Below are positions 23,262 to 34,807 of a DNA stretch of 64,000 bases, one piece after another; positions within the stretch are counted from its first letter, which is position 1, and each line of letters opens with the position of its first letter. The position numbers and the translations under genes were made by a program. The notes beneath the pieces were generated by a model. It was given only the letters and a program-made list of their open reading frames with translations, was not told the DNA's origin and did no database searches. The stretch is from Solanum dulcamara (lineage: Eukaryota > Streptophyta > Magnoliopsida > Solanales > Solanaceae). The stretch is from the NCBI RefSeq assembly GCF_947179165.1, contig NC_077248.1:46650232-46714231 (forward strand), written 5' to 3'.

Positions 23262-23840
23262 ACACTTTAGGAGGTGACATGTGTTAAGCCCCAAGTGGTG
23301 ACACGTGTTAATCCCTCGCAGGGCCAACGCGCCACCTCCTCCCCTTAGGAGTTGCCACATGGAAGGTGGGAACCCACCCCCTTTCTGCAGCTTCTGCCAT
23401 ATGGAACCTCCAGATACTTCCACATGGCACTCTCCCATGCTTCCATGTGTCGCTATCTTCTTCTCCTCGTGGGTTCGTAATCTCGCCTTGCTTTATAAAC
23501 CTATGTAATCCTTGCTACGTAAGCTTAGTATGTACTCAAGTAGTTGAAGTACGTAATATTTCCAATTTGGTATCTTAAGTAAGTAAGTCGAGTCCTACGA
23601 CTCATTATTTGGTCTCCAACATCTTCCAGATACTTACGACTCTATTTCCAATCTTCTCAATTATAGGGTATCTTATTCTCCCTACCTTAGAGTTATTTGA
23701 TGACATCAGAGATTATCTGACTCACATGGTGACTTATAAGAAGCTTAAGGGCCTTTCAAGAAACTTTAAAAGTTTAAGAACTTAAGAAGCTTAAAAAGAT
23801 TAAGAACGTGTTCCAAGGTACAAAAGTATGGGGTGTAACA

Positions 23841-25774
23841 TCTATAGACAGAATGAAGATAGGCTTAGTATTAGGAAGAATATCTATTCCGAATTCTATC
23901 TCTCTATTAAAAGGTATTTTAGGTAAATCATCATGAAATACTTCAGGAAACTCATTTACGATTTGAAGTGACTAAAGGGATGGTGACTTCACACTATCAT
24001 CTCTAACTTTAACAATGTGGTAGATACACCACTTAGAGACTAACTTTATCGCCTTAATTTATGAGATGACATAAACCTTAGGCATTATCGGACTACCCTT
24101 ATACTCGATGAGTGACTCCTTCAGAAACTAAAGCATAACAACTCGGGTTTTATAATCAAATAAGGTATAACAAGCATAAATCCAATCCATGCTGAAAATG
24201 ATATTGGAATCTACCATGTCTAACTCAACCAAGTCACTGAGATATTTTTATGATAGATGGAAATTATACAAAATCTATGGACTCTCTTAGTTAAAATGGA
24301 CTCATCAATATTAGTAGAAACACTGAAGGTCTCTAAATGATATTCGGTACACATCCTAAACTTCACAGCTATATAGGGAGTCACAAGGGACAAACTTGCA
24401 CCTGGACCAAGTAATGTATAAACATCATAAGAAAGGACTTTAAATATACTAGTGAAAACACCGGACAAGTTCTTCTACTCTTGGGAACTAGCCCTAGTGT
24501 ACAGTTGCCTTGAACCTTTGCCTACTACCAAAGTAGTGCCTGTTATGCCAACCCTACTAGAAAGTAATGCTTAAGAAGACTAGGCCTTTTTTTCCCATTA
24601 CCTTGTCTTTGGGATGGGAAATCTTTCATGTAGTGACCTATCTGACCACACTTATAGCATCCATTACTGCCATCACGACATTCCCCCAAATGCAGTCTTT
24701 CACACTTACCATAAGGCGACTTATGTGAAGAACCTTAAGCCACACTTCCCTAAGATTGAGAACCTTGAGCCCCAAAATTTTGATCACTCTAATATATCTA
24801 GTTATTTCTAATGTTAATTATCGATGCAATTGTTGATGATTGTGGATAGCCTGATACCTCATTTGAAAGAACGATCGATTGCTATTATAACTTTTCTAGT
24901 GGTTAGTTTCATTACCAGCCGACTTTGCTTTCTTATGCTGGAGCTCTTCCCTATCTTTCTTCTTGTCCTCCTTAACTATTATGCATACACCATGAGTCTA
25001 AAGGTGTCCAAGTATGAAATTAATAAGGCAGCCTTGCACCCTCTCTTCACATATTTCCCCAGGAAAGAGACAAACTTCCTCATCTTTGATCTCACATCTA
25101 AAACCATATATGGAGCATACCTTGAAAACTAAATGAACTTATACTTTACTCTTTCACAGTCAACCCCTCTTATTTAAGGTTCAAAAACTCTTCAACTTTT
25201 GCTTTCCTCGACTCTTGGGGAAAGAATTGGTCTAGGAATATATTCTCAAACTCATCCCAAATAGCAAGGTCGGCTTTTTCACCACAACTATCATCCCACT
25301 GATTATACCATACATTTGCAATATCTTTGTGATGGTAGGAAATAAGTTCAACTCCCCAATCTCAATTTCTTTCATAGCCTAGAGAATATTCCACATTTCA
25401 TTTATGAAGTTCTGGGGATACTCCTCAACTTTAGACTTAGTGAATCATGGTGGGTTTATTCTCAAGAAGTCCCTATTTCTTGTAGCAGTTGAAGGTTCTT
25501 AAGAACTAGAGCTAGAGGCTGAAGTGATTTGATTGTGTGACTAGGCAGCCATCAACTGGGTCAGAATGGTAATAGCATCTCTATTCTCCACCTATGAAGT
25601 AATAGTAGGCTGAGCAGTAGGGATTTATGGAACTTCTTGAGTTCCATTGTCTTTCTCTTGCTCAACTACTCGGGCTATGTTCCTTGTCTACATTCTAGAT
25701 AGTGTATGCATAATAATCAGTGGGATCTTGTTGTCGGCGAGGTTCCCCTAACTGAAATTTCATTTAGGAGGCAT
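23841..25774 (-). pseudogene. Element D1: gag, zinc knuckle, protease and RT linker remnants
   Basis: Minus strand, read from right to left. The start codon at 25774 gives MPPK then a stop. The gag capsid is at about 25480-24830 (RDFLRINPP, EYPQNFINEMWNIL, WDEFENIFLDQFFPQESRKAKVEEF broken at K, YAPYMVLDVRSKMRKFVSF). A zinc knuckle is at about 24665-24620 (CYKCGQIGHYMKDF, last Cys replaced by Phe). The protease is at 24468-24220 (DVYTLLGPGASLSLVTPY, with the catalytic Asp region changed to GPGA). The linker before RT runs down to 23850 (VNEFPEVFHDDLPKIPF, EIEFGIDILPNTKPI). It then stops at the LTR of element A. The layout is that of a Tekay/Del chromovirus. RT would continue left of the window. 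Confidence 0.85.
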
Positions 25775-25916
25775 GATCTAAAAATATGTAAATGCACTAG
25801 TTAGAAAGATATTTTATAGAGCATGAGACTTTAGGGCTTTAGGGAGAGACTATTTTTCTTTCTTAGATTCAAATGCGGGACTAGTAGGGTCATGATCTAT
25901 GCCTAGGGTCTAGACG
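25775..25916 (-). other. Leader of element D1
   Basis: A short non-coding stretch between the gag start and the LTR end. No intact TGGTATCAGAGC is visible; the primer site is lost or was different. The phrase CTAGACCCTAGGCATAGATC on the minus strand lies right next to the LTR. Confidence 0.5.
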
Positions 25917-28032
25917 TGACACGCCGAATAAGAAACCCAGAGGTATCTCACCTAAGCCTCTTAGAATTCGTTACCCTTTCATAGGTAATGACAAAGAATA
26001 ATAAGTGGAAATAAAAGGGGGAAGTGGGACTAAGGAAAGTATCATCAAGTAGGAGTCACTACTGACCTTAGATAATCACATATTTGTGTTCAAGCATACA
26101 TCTACTTATAGACTTGGAGGGGGCTAAGACATGTCCCTATGTCACCCTCAATAGAAATGGAAATAAGTACTATGAAAGGTATCCAAAAGTCTTTACATAA
26201 CATAAGCTAGAAAAGGGAAGGAATATTATTCCCAAAACATGGGAACTCACCAAAGTAGTAGCCTTCAAAAAATCCAACTAGCCACATGGAGGTGAACGTG
26301 GATAAATGCCGGTCCCTATATGGTAATATCATGTAGGAAAAATAGTATATGTTAGTACTTGGAATGTACTATGTAAGTATACATGAAATTCAATGGAAAG
26401 GTTAAAGCATTATAAGGTAAAGTACATAAGTAGATGCATGCATGAGCAATCAATATGAATATTATTTGAAACATTCATTTTGTGGGAAGATGTTTATAAC
26501 CGACATCTAAGACCATTCAAGCTATTTCATGGAATCCAACATAACCCCGCCATTGGCACGGGGAGACTACTTGCCGGGTAGAACTCCATAGACTTTATTC
26601 ATTTCATTAACTTTAACTTTAGGTGGATATATGTGGATCCATTAGCCTAAAAGACTACAAGAGCTCCTATGTTGGCACATACTTAATGAGATAAGGGGTT
26701 GTTACTAGAATTCCCTTACTGAATCCCACCTCAATAACCCATTTGAGGATAAGTCAATCCAATGAAATAGTATATCATAGTAACATTAGCATACATATAG
26801 TTTGAAACTTTAAATTATCATGCATATCTTCTTAAAATATTTGGTGACTCAAATATGCAAGGATTGGCGTTATTGCATAAGAATACATCATTCACTTCAT
26901 TTTATCATTTTTTCATTACATAAGACTCCCTTTTTTTCATAGGCATCACTTTCATAAGCATTCATTTGGATCCAAAAGCTTTCAAATCAAACTTCATTAA
27001 AAACATAGCAAATCTAGGTGGGTTCTATTCAATTCAACTTTCAAATCATAAAAATTAATATTAGCATGCATGAGAATAATGGAATGCAAGATTTAAAATA
27101 TATTTAAAATAACCCACCAATTTATTTTAAAGCCCTTCCTCTCCTTCATATACTGACCTTTGATAAATCAACAATTCTAAGTAATTAAGGGCCAATAAAA
27201 GCTAAGATAGGTAAACAAATATCAAATACTCAATAATCTATACATTTGGAATCATAATATGACAACCCATAAAATTCACCATTGAAATTGAGCTACTACA
27301 TTAGAAAATACTTAGGATCCATGGGTGGAAGAGCCTATGAATAAAGACCCACATACCTTGGGGAATAAACACCTAATGAAAGCTTGAAAATGAAGATTTG
27401 AAGATCTTGGGATAACACCCTAGCTTTGGAACGTGAAACCCGTGAGAGAAATCTTAAGAGGAAAGGATTTTGTGAATTTGAGACTTAGTGTGAGAATGAG
27501 AAGTTTGGGATAGTGTAGGGTCATTAGATAGGGTAAACTCAGTCCCATAATGACCATACTTCACTGATTTAACATGGGAAAGGATTAAAATTCCCCTTAA
27601 AAGTTGAGTCGGAAAACTTTACAAATGGTCCTTACGAGTCGTAGACCCTTCTATGACTCATTTAGAGGACTCGTACTAAAAGGTTTGAGAAAGACATGAG
27701 AACTGATCCTCTGAAATTTCCCTAGGACTCATTATTACGAGTAGTCAAACCTATTACGAGTGGTAGACTCGAGTCATTCTGTAGGGTCTTAGTAACCTGC
27801 AAGTTTAGGTCTCTAAAGTTTCTTTATGAGTCATTTGTATGACTCATCTTGTCTTTTATGAGTCGAAACCTTGACTCGTGGACTTGTTCCTTCACTTGGT
27901 TAAATTTCCAGCCTCAACATAAGTCTGAGGAGTCACTCCTATGACTCATAGGCTGAGTCGTTGAACTTAAAAATCCTGCCCATTCATAAAATTTCTCCTT
28001 CGTTTTGACTTTTCGACTTACGAGGTCTTACA
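25917..28032 (-). mobile_element. LTR of element D1 (about 2.1 kb)
   Basis: On the minus strand it begins TGTAAGACCTCGTAAGTCG (28032), directly after the purine tract AAGGGGGAGATAT (28045-28033), and ends GGCGTGTCA at 25917. Pol remnants lie before it and a leader plus gag lie after it. In the U3 half (27600-27960) many copies of a GAGTCRT/AYGACTC word occur. There is no coding content. The left end is set by similarity to the D2 LTR end (GGCGTGAAA at about 43207-43215). Confidence 0.7.
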
Positions 28033-29640
28033 ATATCTCCCCCTTCGGAACGTTCAATCTTAAATGAGATACAACTAGCATAGAAAAGATATAGAATGAG
28101 GACTAGCGACCCAACATGAATGCAATGATATATATCCATGAATAAACCATGGGACTTTCATACTTAAAATAAAACATGACTTTAAATCAACTTTGTGAAC
28201 ATGCATGTATATGAAGACTTCAGAAAAACTGAAATGTAGAAGTCTTGATGAATTTGAGCATGAACAGTTTATACCTTAGGTTTGAGTTAAGTGAAAGAGA
28301 TGAGGGTATCACTTTAGCATATCCGTTTCCACTTTCCATGTAGCGCCTTCAACTTCTTAATTTCTTCAAAGGACCTTGACGGATGCAACTTTCTTGTTCC
28401 TTAATCTCTTGACTTGCCGGTCCAAAATTTATATCGGAACCTCTTCATAGGTCAAAGTTTCTTCAACGTTCACTACCTTCAAAGTCACAATGGAACTTGG
28501 ATCACCTACACATTTCCTCAACATCGGCTCATGGAATACCGTATAAACTATAGCCATTTCCAATGACAATTCCAACTCATAAGCAACCTTGCCAACACTT
28601 TTGAAGATTCTATAAGGCAACTAAACTCAAGATCCCTTCTTCTAGTATAGGAATAGTACTTTTGGTGATTTTGATCAGTGGTCAACCTTCCTCTAATAAT
28701 TCTTACTTTCTCCAAAGCAGCAAGCACCAAATCGGGACCCAACAAGGTCATCTCTCCCGCTTTAAACCAAGTAACTGGAGAGCTACATCATCTCCCATAC
28801 AAAGCCTCAAACAACGCCATCTCAATACTCTAGTGGTAGAAATTGTTGTAGGAAAAATCAATAAGAGGTAGGAGGTCATCCCAACTCTATTTGAACTCTA
28901 GCACATAACCCCTTAATATATTCTCTAGTGTTTGAATTATCCGCTCAGCTTGCCCATCAATTTGAGGATGGAATATGGTAATTAGCTTAACTATAGTGCC
29001 AAGACTCCCTTGAAAATGAGAAGTGAATTAGGTACCATGATACGAAAATATTGACAAAGGCACACCATGCAACCTTAACAATTCTCATATATATAACTTA
29101 GCATAATCCTTGGCCGGTTCGTCATTCTATGAAAAATCACACAAATCAAGTCATGATCATTTCGGGTATGAGTCAAACCCACTAGAAAGTCCATGTTCAC
29201 ATTTTCCCACTTCCAAGTGGGGATTTCAATATCTTTTTCAAGGCCATATGACCTTTGGTGATCAGTCTTGCTATGTCCTTTTTCATGCCACCCACCAATA
29301 AATCTCATTTAACTCTCTATACATTTTAGTTGAACTGGGTGAATAGAATTTGAAGAATTATTAGCCTCCTTCAATATCAAATTCCTTAGGCCATCAATGT
29401 TCAAAACACATAAATGACCTTCGTAGTGATGTACCCCATCTCCCCCATTGTGAAAAGACTTCTACTTTCTTTTATTTCACTACCTTCTTTTGGACCACCA
29501 ATGTCAAGTCAAGGTCTTGTTTTGACTTAACATTCACCATCAAAGATGATTCGGACCCGTTATGAACAAACACACCACCATCATTAGAAGCACTCAACTT
29601 CACCCCTAATCTAGCTAAACGATGAAAATCCTTCACCAAA
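28033..29640 (-). pseudogene. Element D1-type pol 3' part: RNase H end, integrase, chromodomain
   Basis: Minus strand. The end of RNase H and the connection are at about 29640-29460 (RDLVKDFHRLARLGVKL, NGSESSLMVNVKSKQDLDL). The integrase N-terminal region with degraded HHCC is at 29430-29080 (LRNLILKEANNSSNSIHP, WKWENVNMDFLVGLTHTRND). A large gap follows in the catalytic core. The integrase C-terminus is at 28620-28429 (FKSVGKVAYELELSLEMAIV, MLRKCVGDPSSIVTL). The chromodomain is at about 28430-28310 (RNKKVASVKVL, stop, EVEGATWKVETDM). Multiple stops and missing catalytic residues make it inactive. It abuts the purine tract and LTR at 28032. Confidence 0.8.
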
Positions 29641-29704
29641 TCCCTCTTCTATTCATTCTAGCATGAGTCCCACTCGAGGAAGAATGTTCCCAATGGGGAG
29701 ATAT
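29641..29704 (+). other. 3' internal tail and purine tract of element D2
   Basis: The plus-strand motif TCGAGGAAGAATGTTCCCAA is the usual tail before the purine tract in this family. It is followed by TGGGGAGATAT, parallel to AAGGGGGAGATAT of D1. It shows an orientation switch between 29640 and about 29660, where D1 coding sequence gives way to a plus-strand relative. Confidence 0.65.
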
Positions 29705-31062
29705 TATAAGACATTGAATTTTAGAAAGTCAAAAAATGAGGATCAAAATATGGAATTTCTTAAAAAGATGCAATGTTAGCACCACGTGATAAAAGCGGAG
29801 GCCATCATGGGCTGTGGTGAGCACCATGCTTCATGGTGAGCCACCGTGATGGTGACCCTAGTTTACTGCTACAAGGTGAGGTGTACGATAAGGTACCATG
29901 GAGCATGGTGAGCACTACGAGTTGTGAAGCCTTATATGGTGACCCCTCCCTTGAGACCTCAAAACATGATCCTAAGGCTAGGACCATGACTGGCCACCAT
30001 GGTCCGGGTAGCTTTTCATGGACTGTGATGGATTCCCTGGTGGTCATTCTTGCATACCCAATTGCAGGTCCTGTACCACGCTCATGGTTCCTGTCTCATA
30101 TTTCACTCCATGGACTGTTAACGATTTCGTGGAGGAAGTTCTGAAACCTTTCCTTGTAACTCCCAAAATCTAAGCCTAAATCAATCATCACGGACACCAC
30201 CATGGGTAGTGATGAGCATCACGGAATATAATGGGTCCTTCTTGGTGAGTCCTAGTTATAGTTTAATGAGGATTAATTCGGTCATTTTCCTATTCTTTTA
30301 TTAATGTATGTGGTCATTTCTGGGACTATATTCATTATGAAACTTTCCTAAATACTCCTAAACATATTCGTTTCCCTCATTAATTTATAATTAACTTTAA
30401 GACTTCACTTTCAAGGCGCATTCAAGGGTTCATATTCTTCATCAAGTTTGGCTAGGGTTCATTCAATAATAAGAATCCTTTTTCAATTCTAAAGCCAGAT
30501 TTAGTCAAGGTATGTAGGGAATGATCCAAGGGCCCTTTTCACCTATGGAGTTCCAAGGTTTCTACTCAAAATCTCATGAATTTCAATTGGTTTTGTAACC
30601 CTAGTTTTATGAATTTTATTAGGTTGTTTAAATTATGTTTTTAGTCATTATATATGATCATTATAAGTATGTTTCTTCATGAAATATATGATTTTATGTT
30701 GAATTAAGATTGCTCATGCATGAAGTTATTTTCTAAGATGATATTATGAAGTGTGATTATAAATTCAATGAATTCAAGATATTATCATGGTTTTTCATTC
30801 AAATTGACTATCTATATGATTTGTACTCTAAATTCAAGTATGAATTATGATCATGAATTATAAGTATGTTAAAGATATGGATTTCATGCAAGTTATGAAG
30901 AGGGGTGACTTAAGTCCCTATACAGAGACCTAGGACCTAATTATATGAATTATGCATATTATTTATAATGATGAAAGGCCAATACGCACATTGCAATGAT
31001 GTTATGAAATGATCTATTCTATGAAGTATGAAATTTAGGAACAAGTTATGATATATGCTAAG
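29705..31062 (+). mobile_element. LTR of element D2, first part (split by element C)
   Basis: It starts TATAAGACATTG (mutated from TGTAAGAC) next to the purine tract. The LTR is interrupted at 31062 by element C and resumes at 42214; together the parts make about 2.36 kb. It contains a cluster of CACCATG/CATGGTG words at 29790-30130 that form short palindromes, for example CACCATGCTTCATGGTG at about 29821. No coding content; the frames here are low-complexity. Confidence 0.7.
31058..31062 (+). repeat. Target-site duplication CTAAG, left copy
   Basis: CTAAG directly precedes the TGTTATATCCC start of element C and recurs at 42209-42213, directly after its TCGTGACA end. Five bases is the normal duplication made by gypsy integrases. 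Confidence 0.9.
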
Positions 31063-31396
31063 TGTTATATCCCGCACTTTTGAACCTTGACACGTGTCCC
31101 TAATCATCTTGAAAGTAGACATGAGACCCTTACTGTCCACACACAACAAACAACTCTACGGAAATAAGATTGTGATACCTCGCAAGAAGGAAGGTTGGAA
31201 ATAGAGTCATAAGAATCCAAAAAGAGTTGGAGGCTAAGAAATGAGTTGTAGGACTCGATTTACCTACGTAAGACACTAAGTTAAGAGTCTTATACACTTA
31301 ATTTGCTTATGGATTTATCAATCTTACGTAGTGCGTATTACATCGGCTCTTAAGACAAGACGAGATTACAAACCCACGGGGGAGAGGAGAAGGTGA

Positions 31397-31630
31397 CACG
31401 TGGCAGCAAAAGGAGGTACCATGTGGCAGCCTAGGGAAGTGACACATGGTTTTAGGTGAACCACCTTCTTGGGGTCAAGTAGGTGACCCACCTACTTGGG
31501 GGTGGGCCCCACCAAGGACACGTGGTAGCCTTGGAGGCTAAGGGTGGATCCATGGTCCAATAAGGGCTTGACATATGTCATCCTTAGGGGATGACATGTG
31601 TCACTTCCTAAGGAACCATATATATATGTG
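31397..31630 (+). promoter_or_regulatory. Candidate U3 promoter: G-box-like cluster and TATA element
   Basis: CACGTG occurs at 31397-31402 and 31519-31524. Variants CATGTG, CACATG and CATATG lie between and after these (about 31420-31600), several in the longer phrase GACACGTGGCAGC. A palindrome AAGTAGGTGACCCACCTACT sits at about 31479-31498. CCATATATATATGTG (31617-31630) is a plausible TATA box, and transcription would start some 30 bp further on. The 3' LTR repeats this (38820-39060). Function is inferred from position and motif only. Confidence 0.5.
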
Positions 31631-33796
31631 TTAATGACTCTTAATTCATTTGGAGTCCAAAACAAATCAGCCAAACATAGAGAGAAAACGTGAGAGGAAG
31701 AGAGTACTACGGCAGCCATGGTTCAAGAAGAATTAAGGTAAGTTCTTCACTTTTCTTCCGTTAATTAATTATCTACGATGTTACCTAAGTACGTGGATAT
31801 GTATATATGTGTTTTATGATGTTTATGGAACCAAAAATTCAGCTTTATAATTGGAAGTTTGGATGAAAAAGAAGAGAAAAACGTTAAAGGGGCAAGGAAG
31901 GAGGGCTACGGGTTTGGCCCTTTTGGGGTAAGCTTCCGAGTTTCATTCCATGAATTAATTATTTGAAGTATCCCTAAGTTATACAATGGTGTTTAATAAC
32001 ATAAAATTTCAATTTGAGACAGCGAAGAAGTAACACAAACAGCCCGTTCAATTTCAGCGCGTTTGGAGAAGTTCCGAGTTGCGCTTTGACAATATTTGCT
32101 AAATTCGTGTTAGGTAAGGTTTCGCCTTTCAATTTTGACTTTATTGTGTTTTTATGGAGTGTATTATACACCTTGTGTGTGGCTGGAAACGTTAAAATAG
32201 TATAGAAATGCTTGGCGTTGAAGACAATCCAAATTGTAGTCGTTATAGTCGAATTGTCATCGAAGTAAGGCGTTGTTCTTGTGAGTTGATGCTGCAGGGG
32301 TGTGATGTCTTGTTTCAGGGCCTAAATATATTCTAATTTGGGTTAGTTTTATTCTTATTGAAGCCACATGCCCCCTCATTTCGTATAGTTAAAGGCGTTA
32401 TAAAATAAAGGCTAGACGCCCTATTGTGATATCGTATTTTTGAATAAGTCGTTCGGAGTTTATGTTGTATATTGTTGGTGTGAATTGCTGAAGGTTTTTG
32501 GTTTTTGTTGGCTGTAGGTATTAGGGACCTAATTGTAAATTTGTATAGGGCATATTATAAAGGAGGTGCTGGCTAATTTTCGTCGATGCCTTAGCGAATA
32601 ATAGAACTAGTCGGGCAAACGACTAAGGAAATAGATTCCATTAATACTAAGGTGTAACCTAGGGTGATGGAAAGTAAAAGGGGTTGATATTAATATTACT
32701 TTCATGTTGAATAGGTTCAAAGGACGGCAAGGCAAACAGGATACGGAATAAATCAGACAAGGTATGTGAAGCTTTCTTTTGGCATGTTTTTGGCATAAGT
32801 ATGTAAAGCCTATCTTGTTTCTTCTTTTGGCATGTCTTCAAGTTAAATACTAAATAATATGAGATTGAGGGTAAATCTACTCATAAATTCCAAGCGTAAT
32901 TCATGGTCCTCATTTACTTCTTGATGAAAGGACTCCTACAATAATTGAACTAGGGCTTCTCAAGCCTTCCATAAGTCAGGAAGTGATGAGTATGTAAGGA
33001 TATCCTTCTCTTCTCTTGGTGTGTCTTAGTCCTAAATATGATCTGTATATAACATGTGGGGACAAATTTACTCACGAAGTTCCGAATATGATTCATGACC
33101 CCTACCTACTGGTGGAGGTGAAAGCTCCTATACCAATAGAGTTAGTGTCTCTCACGGTCTCCTAGATAACGGAAAGTAGAGGGTACGTAAAGATAATTCC
33201 TTCCTCTTGGCATATCCTTGATAGAAGTGCAATATGTATATCTGCGTATGCAAGTGGGGATAATCCCATTCATAAGGCCCCGAGCATACCTCCTGATTTT
33301 TATCCACTGCTGAATACTAGGACGCCTACAATAGGTGAATTATTGTCTCTCAAACTCCTTTGGGATAGTAAGGGACAAACAGGTGAGGCCTACCCTTTCT
33401 TTCTTTTGACATGTCTTAAAAAATTATACATCATACGAGCTCTAGAGTAAGTCCATTCTTAAGCTCCGAATATGCTATATGTCTCATATTCACTCCTTGG
33501 CAGGAAAACTCTCATCGTAGTTGAGCTACCTTCCCTGAACCGTCTATATGTCGATTAATAGTGGAATTAGAGCTCCCATTCCTAAGGACTCTGTGATGAC
33601 AGATGTTTATGATTTCCTTAAGCCGGTTGGCATTGCCCTAATATATGTCTATAACTCCTGAGACTTTACTTAATATATCCCTAGTGGCACTCAAAGGGCA
33701 CCTGAGATGATTATTATCCTGATCCACGAATGATAGTTCAGTATGATTACCCTAATGAGTCCCCGATAATGATCTACCTATATATGATGATTAATA

Positions 33797-34165
33797 CACC
33801 GAGTCCCTTAAAGGGCTAGGTACGGTATATGATGATATGATGATAACACCGAGTCCCCTAATGGGCCGGGTACGGTATATGATGATATGATGATAACACC
33901 GAGTCCCATAATGGGCTGGGTACAGTATGTGATGATCTGATTATAACACCGAGTCCCTTAAAGGGCCGGGTACAGTATATGATGATATGATTATAATACC
34001 GAGACCCATACTGGGCCGGGTACGATATGATATATAATAATAGATAGGTATGCATATGAAAACATAATAATGTAATCGTAACATATAACACGACGCCGTA
34101 TGCAATGACATGGTAACACCGAGTCCCCCAGCGGGCCGGATACGGTATGTGAAGATGGTGTACTT
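33797..34165 (+). repeat. 50-bp tandem array in the 5' LTR of element C
   Basis: Units start exactly at 33797, 33847, 33897, 33947 and 33997, with a detached copy at 34117. Each has ACCGAGTCCC, a short variable centre, GGGCCGGGTACGGTAT, then a GATGATATGATTA-like spacer. The centres vary but tend to stay self-complementary (CCCTTAAAGGG, CCCATAATGGG). Confidence 0.95.
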
Positions 34166-34795
34166 TCCCTTATGTTATAAGATGCAGGTATAGTGCCTTA
34201 TTAACTGTTATACTTGTTTCCTGCATCCCCATTTCATTTGTTCTCTTAGTTGTGATGTGTTATACTTTATATACTTAGTACATATATTGTATTGACCCCC
34301 CATTCCCCGGAGGGCTGCGTTTTATGTTCGCAGGTACAGATGTTCATTCTAGAGATCCGTTATCTTAGGAGTTCCTCTCAGCTATGTCAGAAGGGCTTTA
34401 CTGTTCTGGAGCCTAATTTTTTATACTGGTCACTTAATATATATATTTGTACATTCAGGGGTACGGCGGGGGCCCTGTCCCGCCATATGTTGATGTTACT
34501 ATTCCTAGATGTCTGTAGATATATGAATGTGGGTTGTTTATAAGTTTGTTTCGACTGTGCCTTTACGGCATGTTGTAAATGTTTTTAAGTTATGGAAGCC
34601 TCGTCGGCGCATGCCCTGTCATATTATGATACGAATGAAAGAGGTTACAGGCACATGAAAAAGTTTAACCTATTGAGGTTTTTGTTTATAGTATCATATC
34701 ACACAAGGTTCCACTCAAGTGTAGCTGATAAATACGCATAAGAGGGTCCAGGTCAGACCCCAGTCGCAGCCTACGAGGTTGGGTCGTGACAGAAG

Positions 34796-34807
34796 TGGTA
34801 TCAGAGC
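34796..34807 (+). other. Primer-binding site of element C (tRNA initiator Met)
   Basis: TGGTATCAGAGC, 4 bases after the LTR end (spacer GAAG). The match to the 3' end of plant initiator-Met tRNA is perfect. Confidence 0.95.

Larger units (their letters stand above)
20398..23840 (-). mobile_element. 5' LTR of element A (3443 bp)
   Basis: It runs from TGTCATGACCC (20398) to GGGGTGTAACA (23840), with inverted termini typical of this family. Read on the minus strand, the U3 start is at 23840, a (TA)n run is at 23192-23259, a 70-bp-scale repeat with CCC/GGG palindromes is at 21195-21360, and the U5 end with the primer site lies beyond it. The U3 third matches the right end of the LTR at 1-5262. 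Right of 23840 the sequence is the protease-RT linker of element D1, so A was inserted there. The candidate target duplication on this side is TCTAT (23841-23845); its partner would be left of the window. Confidence 0.85.
31063..34791 (+). repeat. 5' LTR of element C (3729 bp)
   Basis: It begins TGTTATATCCCGC and ends GGTTGGGTCGTGACA. Landmarks: U3 with G-box-like words and a TATA run (31397-31628), a mid region, a 50-bp tandem array (33797-34165), and a U5 tail with AGAGGGTCCAGGTCAGACCC before the terminus. The open frames inside (for example 31492-31719, 32659-32841) are unconserved between the two LTRs in start or length and are taken as chance. Confidence 0.92.

Noticed and set aside
29833..30144. 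A 103-codon plus-strand frame with many His/Gly/Ser residues
   Set aside because: It lies in the low-complexity CACCATG-rich part of the D2 LTR; the overlapping minus frame is equally open, as expected from palindromic words.
33797..34165. CRISPR-like regular spacing of 50-bp units
   Set aside because: The whole unit is repeated, not a constant repeat with unique spacers, and the sequence is eukaryotic LTR DNA.
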